A stretch of 7,269 bases of DNA from Sulfurovum sp. (lineage in GTDB: Bacteria; Campylobacterota; Campylobacteria; Campylobacterales; Sulfurovaceae), in NCBI GenBank assembly GCA_015663065.1, contig DQSX01000069.1, positions 1-7,269 of the forward strand, in the 5' to 3' direction. The notes under the pieces were generated by a model. It worked only from the letters and a program-made list of their open reading frames with translations, ran no database searches and was not told the origin of the DNA. The position numbers were made by a program, and so were the translations under genes. Positions 1-6,087 of the stretch are shown here, one piece after another (within the stretch, counting starts at the first letter, position 1; the number at the start of each line of letters is the position of its first letter).

Positions 1-189
1 AAAAATCTTAAAAATTATTATGCTTATAAAAAGGTGGATGCAGAGAAATTCCTGGTACTTGAACTCGGAGAGATCACCTGTAAAAAACAGACAAAATGGC
101 TTCAGCCACGCCTTAAAAAAATAGCCCATTTGGTAGCTTACAGTATTGCTACAGAACTCGGTAAGACAGTTGAAAAACCTGCTTTATAA
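1..189 (+). CDS. Unrecognised protein, C-terminal 62 residues (5' end outside window)
   Basis: Frame 1 is open from the first base to a TAA at 187-189 and encodes 62 residues ending in VEKPAL. The segment is lysine-rich and basic, with one cysteine and a tryptophan in the stretch TCKKQTKWLQPRLKKIAHL, followed by a probable amphipathic helix (LVAYSIATEL). No membrane segment or catalytic motif is visible. I do not recognise the family, and the tail does not resemble HemB, which precedes argF in Campylobacter jejuni. The codon use matches the neighbouring genes, so it is probably a real gene end. It lies 69 bases upstream of argF on the same strand and could be cotranscribed with it. Confidence 0.6.
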   Translation, partial: KNLKNYYAYKKVDAEKFLVLELGEITCKKQTKWLQPRLKKIAHLVAYSIATELGKTVEKPAL

Positions 190-206
190 TACTTTTATGG
201 TAAAAT
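183..206 (+). promoter_or_regulatory. Candidate sigma70-type promoter -10 region(s) for argF
   Basis: There are two -10 candidates in the gap before argF: a perfect TATAAT at 185-190, overlapping the stop of the upstream gene, and an extended TGG-TAAAAT at 198-206. No well-spaced -35 hexamer is visible. That is usual for Campylobacterota, whose sigma70 promoters depend mainly on an extended -10 and AT-rich upstream DNA. The second site would give a leader of roughly 45 nt. This is a pattern match only, and read-through from upstream is equally possible. Confidence 0.3.
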
Positions 207-246
207 ATTCTCTTTAAAATTTTTAACCTCCCTATATGGTTAGAAT

Positions 247-251
247 AAGGA
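247..251 (+). promoter_or_regulatory. Ribosome binding site of argF
   Basis: AAGGA lies 7 nt before the ATG at 259 and supports that start. It overlaps a short perfect palindrome, GGAC-A-GTCC (249-257), which is too small for a confident regulatory claim. Confidence 0.65.
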
Positions 252-258
252 CAGTCCT

Positions 259-1182
259 ATGAGACATTTTTTAACACTCAAAGATTTCACAAAAGAAGAG
301 ATCTTGGAGATGATCACACTGGCACAGAAGATCAAAACACAGACAAAGCAGCGTAAGTTTGTTCCTTACATGGAGCATCAGACACTGGGTATGATCTTTG
401 AAAAGAGCTCTACACGTACACGTGTAAGTTTTGAGACCGGTATCTATCAGCTTGGCGGTGTGGGTCTTTTCCTCTCTTCCAATGACATTCAGCTGGGACG
501 CGGTGAACCGATGAAAGATACCTCCCGTGTCATTAGCCGTATGGTGGACATGGTCATGATACGTACTTTTGAGCAGTCTAAACTCGAAGAATTCGCGAAG
601 TACTCCAAAGTACCGGTCATTAACGGTTTGACGGACTCCTACCACCCTGTACAGCTTATGACAGACTACCTGACCATGATAGAGTGCGGTAAAGAGAAAG
701 ATCCTGTCGTAGCCTATGTCGGTGACGGAAACAACATGACACACTCCTGGCTGATGCTAGCGGCAAAACTTGGGTTTGAACTGAGAATTGCCACACCAAA
801 AGGCTATGAGTGTGATAAAGCCATCGTTGCAGAAGCACTTGCAATAGCCAAAGAGAGCGGTGCCAAGATCACCTTCGGAAATGACCCTAAAAAGGCTGTC
901 AAAGGTTGTGATGTCGTTACTACCGACACTTGGGTCTCTATGGGACAGGAAGATGAAAAAGAGATACGTCTGAAAGCTTTTGAGGGTTACATGGTAGATG
1001 AGAACATGATGTCTCTGGCTAAAAAAGATGCCATCTTCTTACACTGCCTCCCTGCCTACAGAGGTTACGAAGTAAGCGAAGAGACCTTTGAAAAACACGC
1101 AGATGTCATCTTCAGCGAAGCAGAAAACAGACTACACGCCCAAAAAGGCATTATGGTTTGGCTTGATGGACATCGAGCATAG
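259..1182 (+). CDS. argF: Ornithine carbamoyltransferase (arginine biosynthesis)
   Basis: This cytosolic enzyme transfers the carbamoyl group of carbamoyl phosphate to ornithine, giving citrulline and phosphate, the sixth step of arginine synthesis. The 307-residue length is normal for the family. The N-terminal carbamoyl-phosphate domain has the phosphate-binding loop KSSTRTR (49-55) and HPVQ (129-132), where many homologues have HPCQ. The C-terminal ornithine domain has the SMG loop in DTWVSMG (223-229) and the catalytic HCLPAYRG (262-269) with the active-site Cys263. All key residues are present. The ATG at 259 has a good ribosome binding site, and MRHFLTLKDF is a typical N-terminus. The role is taken as anabolic argF rather than catabolic arcB because no arginine deiminase or carbamate kinase gene is adjacent. 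hemN follows on the same strand after a palindromic repeat. Confidence 0.97.
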   Translation: MRHFLTLKDFTKEEILEMITLAQKIKTQTKQRKFVPYMEHQTLGMIFEKSSTRTRVSFETGIYQLGGVGLFLSSNDIQLGRGEPMKDTSRVISRMVDMVMIRTFEQSKLEEFAKYSKVPVINGLTDSYHPVQLMTDYLTMIECGKEKDPVVAYVGDGNNMTHSWLMLAAKLGFELRIATPKGYECDKAIVAEALAIAKESGAKITFGNDPKKAVKGCDVVTTDTWVSMGQEDEKEIRLKAFEGYMVDENMMSLAKKDAIFLHCLPAYRGYEVSEETFEKHADVIFSEAENRLHAQKGIMVWLDGHRA

Positions 1183-1184
1183 CC

Positions 1185-1257
1185 GTAGGGTGGTGCATTT
1201 ATGCCCACCAATGAATTTCAAGACAAGCTTGTGGTGGGCATAAATGCACCACCCTAC
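1185..1257. repeat. Perfect 26-bp inverted repeat; paired REP-like (BIME-like) palindrome
   Basis: The left arm, 1185-1210, begins GTAGGGTGGTGCAT and ends GCCCACCA. The right arm, 1232-1257, is its exact reverse complement. The arms are separated by a 21-base spacer that contains the palindrome CAAGCTTG (1224-1231). Each arm can also fold on itself: GGTGG-(T)-GCAT-TT-ATGC-CCACC. The element could therefore form one long 26-bp hairpin or two short ones. The outward GTAG tetranucleotide next to a GC-rich hairpin is the known signature of REP sequences mobilised by RAYT (TnpA-REP) enzymes, and two inverted copies make a BIME-like unit; that assignment is inference. There is no T-run after the palindrome, so it is not a standard terminator. 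It fills nearly the whole gap between the argF stop and hemN. Confidence 0.85.
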
Positions 1258-1271
1258 ACATGCTAAATATT

Positions 1272-1277
1272 AAGGAA
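1272..1277 (+). promoter_or_regulatory. Ribosome binding site that places the hemN start at TTG 1284
   Basis: AAGGAA sits 6 nt before TTG 1284. The only in-frame upstream ATG (1260) has nothing like a Shine-Dalgarno sequence before it, only the end of the inverted repeat. The Fe-S gene downstream has a near-identical context, AAGGAAAC then TTGAGT, which supports this choice. Confidence 0.75.
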
Positions 1278-1283
1278 ACAAAA

Positions 1284-2651
1284 TTGAGTCAAATAGATTT
1301 CGAAAAATTCAGCAAATATTCCAAACCAGGACCAAGATACACATCATACCCCACAGCCCTGGAATTCAATGACAATTTTAAATACGACACATACATCAAT
1401 TTCTTAGAGAAGTCCACAGAAAAACTCTCTCTTTATGTACACCTGCCATTTTGTCGGTCGGCATGCTACTTCTGCGGATGTAATGTTGTATTTACTTCCA
1501 AAGAGGAGAAACTCAGCCGTTACATCGAGTATTTGAAAAAAGAGGTAGACCTTTTGGCAGCACATATAGATACCTCCCGTGAAGTGATACAGTTTCACTT
1601 TGGTGGCGGGACACCTACCTTTTACAAAGCATTTGAACTTGACGAAATTGTTACCTACATCAAATCCAAGTTTCCAAACTGGAGTCAAGATGCTGAAATA
1701 AGCTGTGAGATAGACCCGCGTTTTTTCAATGAAGAGCAAATGAAAGTCTTCCAGAAACACGGTTTTAACCGTATCTCTTTTGGGGTTCAGGACCTTGATG
1801 AAAAAGTACAAAAAGAGATCCACCGTGTACAGCCTCTGGAACTGACTAAAAAGGCTGTTGATCTTGCCAGAAAATACGGTATCAACTCGATCAATACAGA
1901 CTTTATTTACGGATTGCCGTATCAGACTCTGGAAAGCTTCTCAAAGACACTGGAACTCTCCACACATCTAAATCCTGACAGAGTGGCTGTCTTCAACTAT
2001 GCCCATGTGCCCTGGCTCATGAAGACCATGCGTAAATTTGATGAAACTACCCTGCCTACGCCGGATGTTAAGTTGCAGATCTTCCAATACACTATTGACT
2101 TTTTTGAAAGCAACGGGTATAAAATGGTAGGTATGGATCACTTTGCCAAGCCTGAAGATGAGCTTTTTGGCGCCATTGAAAAAGGTGAGCTTCACAGAAA
2201 CTTCCAAGGGTATACGACGAAAGGCGGTGCCAACCTTGTCGGTATCGGTCTGACGAGCATTGGTGAAGGTGAGAAATATTATGCGCAAAACACCAAAGAT
2301 ATGAAAGTCTATGAAGAGGCACTTGATAACGGGAAACTTCCTTTTGAAAGAGGTGTGGTTTTAAGTGATGATGACTTTTTACGAAAAGCTGTCATTATGG
2401 AACTTATGGCAAACTTCAGCATTGATATGAAAAGAGTAAATAAAGAGCATAACATTGACTTTAAAACATATTTTGCAGATGCACTGGATGCACTGCAGGA
2501 GTTTGTAGAAGCAGGACTTGTGACCATCACTGATGAGAAAATTTCTGTAAGTACCACAGGAACCCTGCTCATACGAAACATCGCCATGCCCTTTGATGCC
2601 TATATGCATCAGTATGGCGGGAATAAAAAGAGTTTTTCAAAAACGGTATAA
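1284..2651 (+). CDS. hemN: Oxygen-independent coproporphyrinogen III dehydrogenase (radical SAM, HemN)
   Basis: This enzyme decarboxylates two propionates of coproporphyrinogen III to give protoporphyrinogen IX without oxygen, using S-adenosylmethionine and a [4Fe-4S] cluster in the cytosol. With the TTG start it has 455 residues, close to the 457 of E. coli HemN. Visible motifs are the N-terminal RYTSYPT (18-24); the cluster motif C57-x3-C61-x2-C64 with the extra HemN cysteine C66; GGGTPT (107-112); FGVQD (166-170); DFIYGLP (206-212); and NYAHVPW (238-244). A HemN-type C-terminal domain follows. The presence of C66 and the RYTSYPT tail separates it from HemW-like homologues. An ATG at 1260 in the same frame would add eight residues but lacks a ribosome binding site and abuts the repeat. 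It probably shares a transcript with argF and the next gene. Confidence 0.95.
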   Translation: MSQIDFEKFSKYSKPGPRYTSYPTALEFNDNFKYDTYINFLEKSTEKLSLYVHLPFCRSACYFCGCNVVFTSKEEKLSRYIEYLKKEVDLLAAHIDTSREVIQFHFGGGTPTFYKAFELDEIVTYIKSKFPNWSQDAEISCEIDPRFFNEEQMKVFQKHGFNRISFGVQDLDEKVQKEIHRVQPLELTKKAVDLARKYGINSINTDFIYGLPYQTLESFSKTLELSTHLNPDRVAVFNYAHVPWLMKTMRKFDETTLPTPDVKLQIFQYTIDFFESNGYKMVGMDHFAKPEDELFGAIEKGELHRNFQGYTTKGGANLVGIGLTSIGEGEKYYAQNTKDMKVYEEALDNGKLPFERGVVLSDDDFLRKAVIMELMANFSIDMKRVNKEHNIDFKTYFADALDALQEFVEAGLVTITDEKISVSTTGTLLIRNIAMPFDAYMHQYGGNKKSFSKTV

Positions 2652-2677
2652 TTGTCGTTTGCGTTTTTTTCTTTTTT
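2641..2677 (+). terminator. Possible weak terminator at the hemN 3' end
   Basis: AAACG (2641-2645) can pair with CGTTT (2656-2660) across a 10-nt loop that contains the hemN stop codon. It is followed by GCG and a long T-rich run (2664-2677) interrupted by one C. The stem is only 5 bp, so termination may be partial, allowing read-through into the Fe-S protein gene. Confidence 0.3.
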
Positions 2678-2678
2678 G

Positions 2679-2744
2679 GTTACTATTTTCTCTTTTGTCG
2701 CAGTACAAAAAAGACGAGGTACCCCTTGAGGGTGAAATAGTAAC
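2679..2744. repeat. Palindromic, branched-structure element between hemN and the Fe-S gene
   Basis: GTTACTATTT (2679-2688) is an exact reverse complement of AAATAGTAAC (2735-2744). Inside these outer arms, TCTTTTGT (2691-2698) pairs imperfectly with ACAAAAAAGA (2705-2714), which has two extra A. ACCC (2721-2724) pairs with GGGT (2730-2733) around CTTGA. The RNA or single-stranded DNA could form an outer 10-bp stem enclosing two hairpins. The element resembles small dispersed intergenic palindromes with GTTAC...GTAAC ends; that comparison is from memory and unverified. It could equally be an mRNA leader or processing structure for the downstream gene. Confidence 0.6.
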
Positions 2745-2773
2745 AGAAGAAGTTTAAGTCACAAGGAAACCCA

Positions 2774-4078
2774 TTGAGTAAAAAATTAGAAGAGATTTTC
2801 AACTTCACAGAAACATCAGACGCCTGCATCAAATGCGGGAAATGTATCCCTGTGTGTACCATACACCAAGTCAATCCTGATGAAACCACTTCACCACGTG
2901 GATTCATAGACCTACTGGGTGCCTACCAAAGAGGCCATTTGGAACTCGACAGAAATGCAAAGAACATCTTTGAATCCTGTTTTCTCTGTACCAACTGTGT
3001 GGATGTCTGCCCCAATTCACTGGCGACCGATATGGTCATTGAAGAGGTACGTGCAGACATTGCTGACAAATACGGTATCGCCTGGTTCAAAAAAGGCTTT
3101 TTCTTCCTCTTGAGGCACCGTAAGATCATGGACTTTGTGATGAAGTTCGGTTTTATGTTCAAAACCTGTGCTTTGGCAGAAGATGAGAAAGGAAGAGGAC
3201 TTAAAGCAAGATTTTCTCTGCCGATGATGAAAAAAGGAAGACTCATCCCCTCCATGATGAAAACCTCCTTTTTGAACAAATACCCTGAAGAGATTCTTTC
3301 GACAGGCTCAGAGAGCGAGAGACAGCGTGTGGCTATATTCATCGGGTGTCTGGCAAACTACAACTATGAAGGCATCGGGGATGGTCTGGTAGACATTTTG
3401 ACCGAGTTGAACATCGATATGTTCATCCCTAAAAAACAGCTCTGTTGTGGTGCCCCTGCCTACTTTACGGGTGATGTAGATTCTGTGGAGTACATGACCA
3501 AAAAGAACATTGAGTATTTTGAAAGTTTTATGGATGAGTGTGATGCCATGCTCATTCCTGAAGCGACCTGTTCAGCGATGGTAAAACATGACTGGCAGGT
3601 TTTCTTTAAAAACCACGACATGCCCGAATGGGAAGCACGTGCCAAAAAAGTAGCCCAGAAAATCCACATGGCAACAGCATGGCTCGATGACAACACAGCC
3701 CTGCAGCAGATACTCAAAGACAAAGGCACAAAATTTGATGAAGCGGTCACCTACCATGACCCTTGTCATGCCAGAAAAGTACAAGGGATCTATGAACAAC
3801 CCCGTAACCTGCTTGCACCAAACTACCCTATGGTAGAGATGTCAGACCCAAACCGTTGTTGTGGTTTTGGCGGGGTAACGATGCAGACAGAGAAGTTTCA
3901 TTTTGCTGAAGCTGCTGGGAAACCCAAAGCAGCGATGATCAAAGAGACCAACGCACATTACGTCTCTGCAGAATGTTCTGCCTGTAGGGTACAACTCTCT
4001 GAAGCGTTAAGTAATGCAGAGGTAGAGACGGTCTTTAAAAACCCACTTGAGCTGATCGCGGAAGCACTTAAGAAGTAG
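2774..4078 (+). CDS. GlcF/LutA/HdrD-type Fe-S electron-transfer protein (two CCG domains)
   Basis: This is a 434-residue soluble iron-sulfur protein. The N-terminus has two [4Fe-4S] ferredoxin motifs: C18-x2-C21-x2-C24-x3-C28 and C69-x2-C72-x2-C75-x3-C79-P. Two cysteine-rich CCG domains (formerly DUF224) follow: GC192 with CCG 224-226 and C266, then HDPCH (328-332), CCGFGG (362-367) and CSAC (401-404). This order matches the iron-sulfur subunit of glycolate oxidase and related lactate or heterodisulfide electron carriers, which work with a FAD subunit. No FAD partner lies in the window, so the substrate is unknown and no symbol is given. The start is TTG at 2774, with AAGGAA (2764-2769) 4 nt upstream; there is no nearby in-frame ATG. 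A basic, hydrophobic linker at about 103-135 could touch the membrane but is not a clear transmembrane helix. Confidence 0.9.
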   Translation: MSKKLEEIFNFTETSDACIKCGKCIPVCTIHQVNPDETTSPRGFIDLLGAYQRGHLELDRNAKNIFESCFLCTNCVDVCPNSLATDMVIEEVRADIADKYGIAWFKKGFFFLLRHRKIMDFVMKFGFMFKTCALAEDEKGRGLKARFSLPMMKKGRLIPSMMKTSFLNKYPEEILSTGSESERQRVAIFIGCLANYNYEGIGDGLVDILTELNIDMFIPKKQLCCGAPAYFTGDVDSVEYMTKKNIEYFESFMDECDAMLIPEATCSAMVKHDWQVFFKNHDMPEWEARAKKVAQKIHMATAWLDDNTALQQILKDKGTKFDEAVTYHDPCHARKVQGIYEQPRNLLAPNYPMVEMSDPNRCCGFGGVTMQTEKFHFAEAAGKPKAAMIKETNAHYVSAECSACRVQLSEALSNAEVETVFKNPLELIAEALKK

Positions 4079-4134
4079 GTTTGACCTTGCCAAACGTCTT
4101 AGGGTGATCCAAACTTTTATCACAATCTAAAATT

Positions 4135-4156
4135 CCCTCGTAGAGGTTATTTTTTT
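4135..4156 (+). terminator. Short hairpin with T-run between convergent genes (possibly bidirectional)
   Basis: CCTC (4136-4139), loop GTA, GAGG (4143-4146), then TTATTTTTTT. The T-run lies inside the last codons of the opposing sensor kinase gene, which ends AAA AAA TAA on its strand. On the minus strand the same hairpin is followed by GAATTTTAG, so it may serve both converging transcripts. The stem is only 4 bp, so efficiency is uncertain. Two other small inverted repeats lie just upstream (GTTTG/CAAAC at 4079-4095; GTGAT/ATCAC at 4104-4123). Confidence 0.45.
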
Positions 4157-5379
4157 GCCGGAATGATCATAAAGATATTTTTTCCTTCATGATGTTTATA
4201 GTCAAGTCTGTAACCCAGTTTTTCCAAAATATTATGTACGATATAAAGTCCAAGACCAAAGCCTGAACTTCTTTTTTCTGCCTGAGAAAAAGGCTCTGTA
4301 TAATAACTCAACTCATTCTCCAAAGCAAGACCTTCTGAAATAATCTCAACAATATTATAGTTGGTACGGAACATGACACACTCGCCGGTTCCATACTTCA
4401 TGGCATTGTCTATAAGGTTTTTGAACACCAGCGCCATTAATTTCTTGTCCGTTGTCAAAGCGATCTCTTCCATTTCGACTTTAAGACAGTGAGATTGTGT
4501 CATGAGCAGCTCTTTACTCTCATTAAGTACTTCAGACAGCATGATGTATTCAAAGTTCGGTTCAAAACTCTGGGATGTTACCTTTTCCAGTTCGGCAAGT
4601 TCTGAAATGAGCTCATTCATACGTTCAAACGCACGAATAAGGATCTTTTTTATACTTTCATCTTCAAGCATTTCTACAACAATGCGCCCTTTGGTAATAG
4701 GGGTTTTGAGTTCATGCATCATGTTACGCATAAAAAGGTTTTTGGACGCACTGAGCTGATTGATGTGGACAATGGCATCATCAAAACTTTTGGCGATCTT
4801 CCCGATCTCATCATCGTGTTCATAAGAGATACGGGTATTCATATCGCCCTGGGCAAATTTTTGGATCTGTTTATGTAACTTTTTTAGAGGGTAGAGCTTT
4901 TTAAGTACTGCAAAATAGATAAGAAGTAGAAGTAAAATAATAAATATACCCGAAGCTATGGCGATCTCAAAATAGTAATTTTTAGGCATATTGTTTTCAA
5001 ACATACGGTTGTAGGACATACGCTGTACATTAATATAGTGTTTCCCCTCTACATTGAACACACGCACCATACCCGCTGAAGAACCACCGGAGAAAAGTGT
5101 ACTACCTCTCTCCTGGATATCTTTTTTCAATACTTCCAGTTTATGATCTGCAATGGGTTTTACATGCAGCTCTTTATAGAGTTTTTCCAACTCCTCTGGT
5201 GTCGGAGAGGACTGGAGTTTGGAAAGGAATGTCACAGAGATCAACTGATAACGTTTGAACTCTTCGATCTTGCTTCTGTCTCTGTCCCAGGAGATAAAAA
5301 GAAGAAAAGTCGCGATCAGAATGGCGATCGTGACAGAGAAGAGAATATGTATAAAGGTGGTTACAGAGAGATTTTTCAT
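4147..5379 (-). CDS. ArsS-like membrane sensor histidine kinase
   Basis: A 410-residue inner-membrane kinase that should phosphorylate the regulator encoded just upstream. TM1 is at about 9-30, followed by a periplasmic sensor region at about 31-135 with His72, His79 and His114, then TM2 at about 137-158, HAMP at about 158-210, and the H-box MHELKTP with phospho-acceptor His222. The ATPase domain has the N-box KNLIDNAMKYG (320-330), an F-box TEPF (361-364) and a G2 box GFGLGLYI (373-380). The G1 box is degenerate: IISEGLALEN stands where DxGxG is expected. The H-box sequence and degenerate G1 resemble the Campylobacterota ArsS/CprS group; Helicobacter ArsS senses acid. The signal here is unknown, so no symbol is assigned. 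The ATG overlaps the regulator stop as ATGA and has no Shine-Dalgarno sequence, which indicates translational coupling. Confidence 0.9.
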   Translation of the reverse strand: MKNLSVTTFIHILFSVTIAILIATFLLFISWDRDRSKIEEFKRYQLISVTFLSKLQSSPTPEELEKLYKELHVKPIADHKLEVLKKDIQERGSTLFSGGSSAGMVRVFNVEGKHYINVQRMSYNRMFENNMPKNYYFEIAIASGIFIILLLLLIYFAVLKKLYPLKKLHKQIQKFAQGDMNTRISYEHDDEIGKIAKSFDDAIVHINQLSASKNLFMRNMMHELKTPITKGRIVVEMLEDESIKKILIRAFERMNELISELAELEKVTSQSFEPNFEYIMLSEVLNESKELLMTQSHCLKVEMEEIALTTDKKLMALVFKNLIDNAMKYGTGECVMFRTNYNIVEIISEGLALENELSYYTEPFSQAEKRSSGFGLGLYIVHNILEKLGYRLDYKHHEGKNIFMIIPAKK

Positions 5380-6056
5380 ACGCGGTCAGTTAAAAGGTAT
5401 CCTACACCACGTATCGGTTTAATATATACATGGTCCGGATCGATCTTGGCCAGTTTCTGTCTGATACGTGAGATCATGACATCAATATTTTTAATGGAAG
5501 AATCATCATCGATATGCTCGGACTCGTACAGTAACTGTTCTCTTGAGACCGAACCGTTCTTGTGCTGAATAAGCATCGATAAGATATCATACTCTGCGGC
5601 AGTAAGGTCTAAAAAATGGTCTTTGAAAGAGATCGTATGGGCTTTCATATCTGCCACAAAGATCTCTTTGTCTGTTTTGGCTTTTTCTGAAACAGTATGA
5701 GTACGTCTTAAAATAGTTTTAATGCGTGTGACCAACTCTCTTGGGTCATAAGGTTTAGGCATATAGTCATCTGCTCCACGCTCCATGCCGATCACTTTGT
5801 CAGTAATATCATCACGTGCAGAAGAGATAATAATAGGTATATCGGTGATCTCTCTGATTTTTGGGATCAGTTCAAGCCCATCCATGCCTGGCAGTGTCAG
5901 ATCCAGAATAATGAGATCAAAACTGTGTTGCGTCAATAAAGAGAGTCCAATATAAGGATCTTCAGCACCTATCACTTCCATATCGTACTTTGTAAGGTAG
6001 TTCGTCAAGATGAGTGCCAACTCCGGGTCATCTTCTATAATGAGTATTTTAATAAT
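5376..6056 (-). CDS. OmpR/PhoB-family response regulator (ArsR-like), apparent ATT start
   Basis: A cytosolic DNA-binding regulator of 226 residues when read from ATT at 6056. The receiver domain (1-118) starts MIKILIIEDD, with the acidic pair D9/D10, phospho-acceptor D52 in LDLTLPGMDG, S79 and K101 in MPKPYDP. The C-terminal winged helix spans about 130-224 (LTAAEYDILSML ... RGVGYLLTD). The first in-frame ATG/GTG/TTG is the TTG at 6020 (codon 13), which would delete beta-strand 1 and D9/D10. Upstream in frame, only non-start codons occur back to a TAG at 6084-6086. AAAGGAG (6063-6069) is 6 nt from the ATT, so ATT is the best start unless the base is an error. It forms an operon with the downstream kinase. 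The family resembles Helicobacter ArsR (HP0166), but orthology is not proven. Confidence 0.92.
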   Translation of the reverse strand: MIKILIIEDDPELALILTNYLTKYDMEVIGAEDPYIGLSLLTQHSFDLIILDLTLPGMDGLELIPKIREITDIPIIISSARDDITDKVIGMERGADDYMPKPYDPRELVTRIKTILRRTHTVSEKAKTDKEIFVADMKAHTISFKDHFLDLTAAEYDILSMLIQHKNGSVSREQLLYESEHIDDDSSIKNIDVMISRIRQKLAKIDPDHVYIKPIRGVGYLLTDRV

Positions 6057-6062
6057 GGCTAA

Positions 6063-6069
6063 CTCCTTT
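6063..6069 (-). promoter_or_regulatory. Strong ribosome binding site before the ATT start of the response regulator
   Basis: The minus strand reads AAAGGAG, then TTAGCC, then ATT ATT AAA. This is the best Shine-Dalgarno match in the window. It is ideally spaced for the ATT at 6056 (6 nt), is still usable for the second ATT at 6053 (9 nt), and is much too far from the TTG at 6020. Confidence 0.75.
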
Positions 6070-6087
6070 GTTTTTGTCCAAAACTAT

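Noticed and set aside
249..257. GGACAGTCC palindrome overlapping the argF ribosome binding site, as an operator
   Set aside because: A 9-base palindrome is too short to stand out from chance, and it does not resemble an ARG box.
271..744. Long antisense open frames inside argF, hemN, the Fe-S gene and the kinase
   Set aside because: Their predicted proteins are low-complexity or cysteine/histidine-rich without domain motifs, and they lie wholly opposite well-identified genes without ribosome binding sites.
1185..1257. The long inverted repeat as a rho-independent terminator for argF
   Set aside because: No T-run follows either arm, and the stem is far longer than usual terminators. A REP-like repeat explains it better, although it may still slow RNA decay or transcription.
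4079..4123. Two small inverted repeats (GTTTG/CAAAC and GTGAT/ATCAC) as terminators
   Set aside because: They have 5-bp stems with 7-10 nt loops and no T-run on either strand. They are mentioned only as weak structures near the likely terminator.
6020..6022. TTG at 6020 as the response-regulator start
   Set aside because: It would remove the first beta-strand and both Mg2+-binding aspartates of the receiver domain and has no ribosome binding site at a usable distance.
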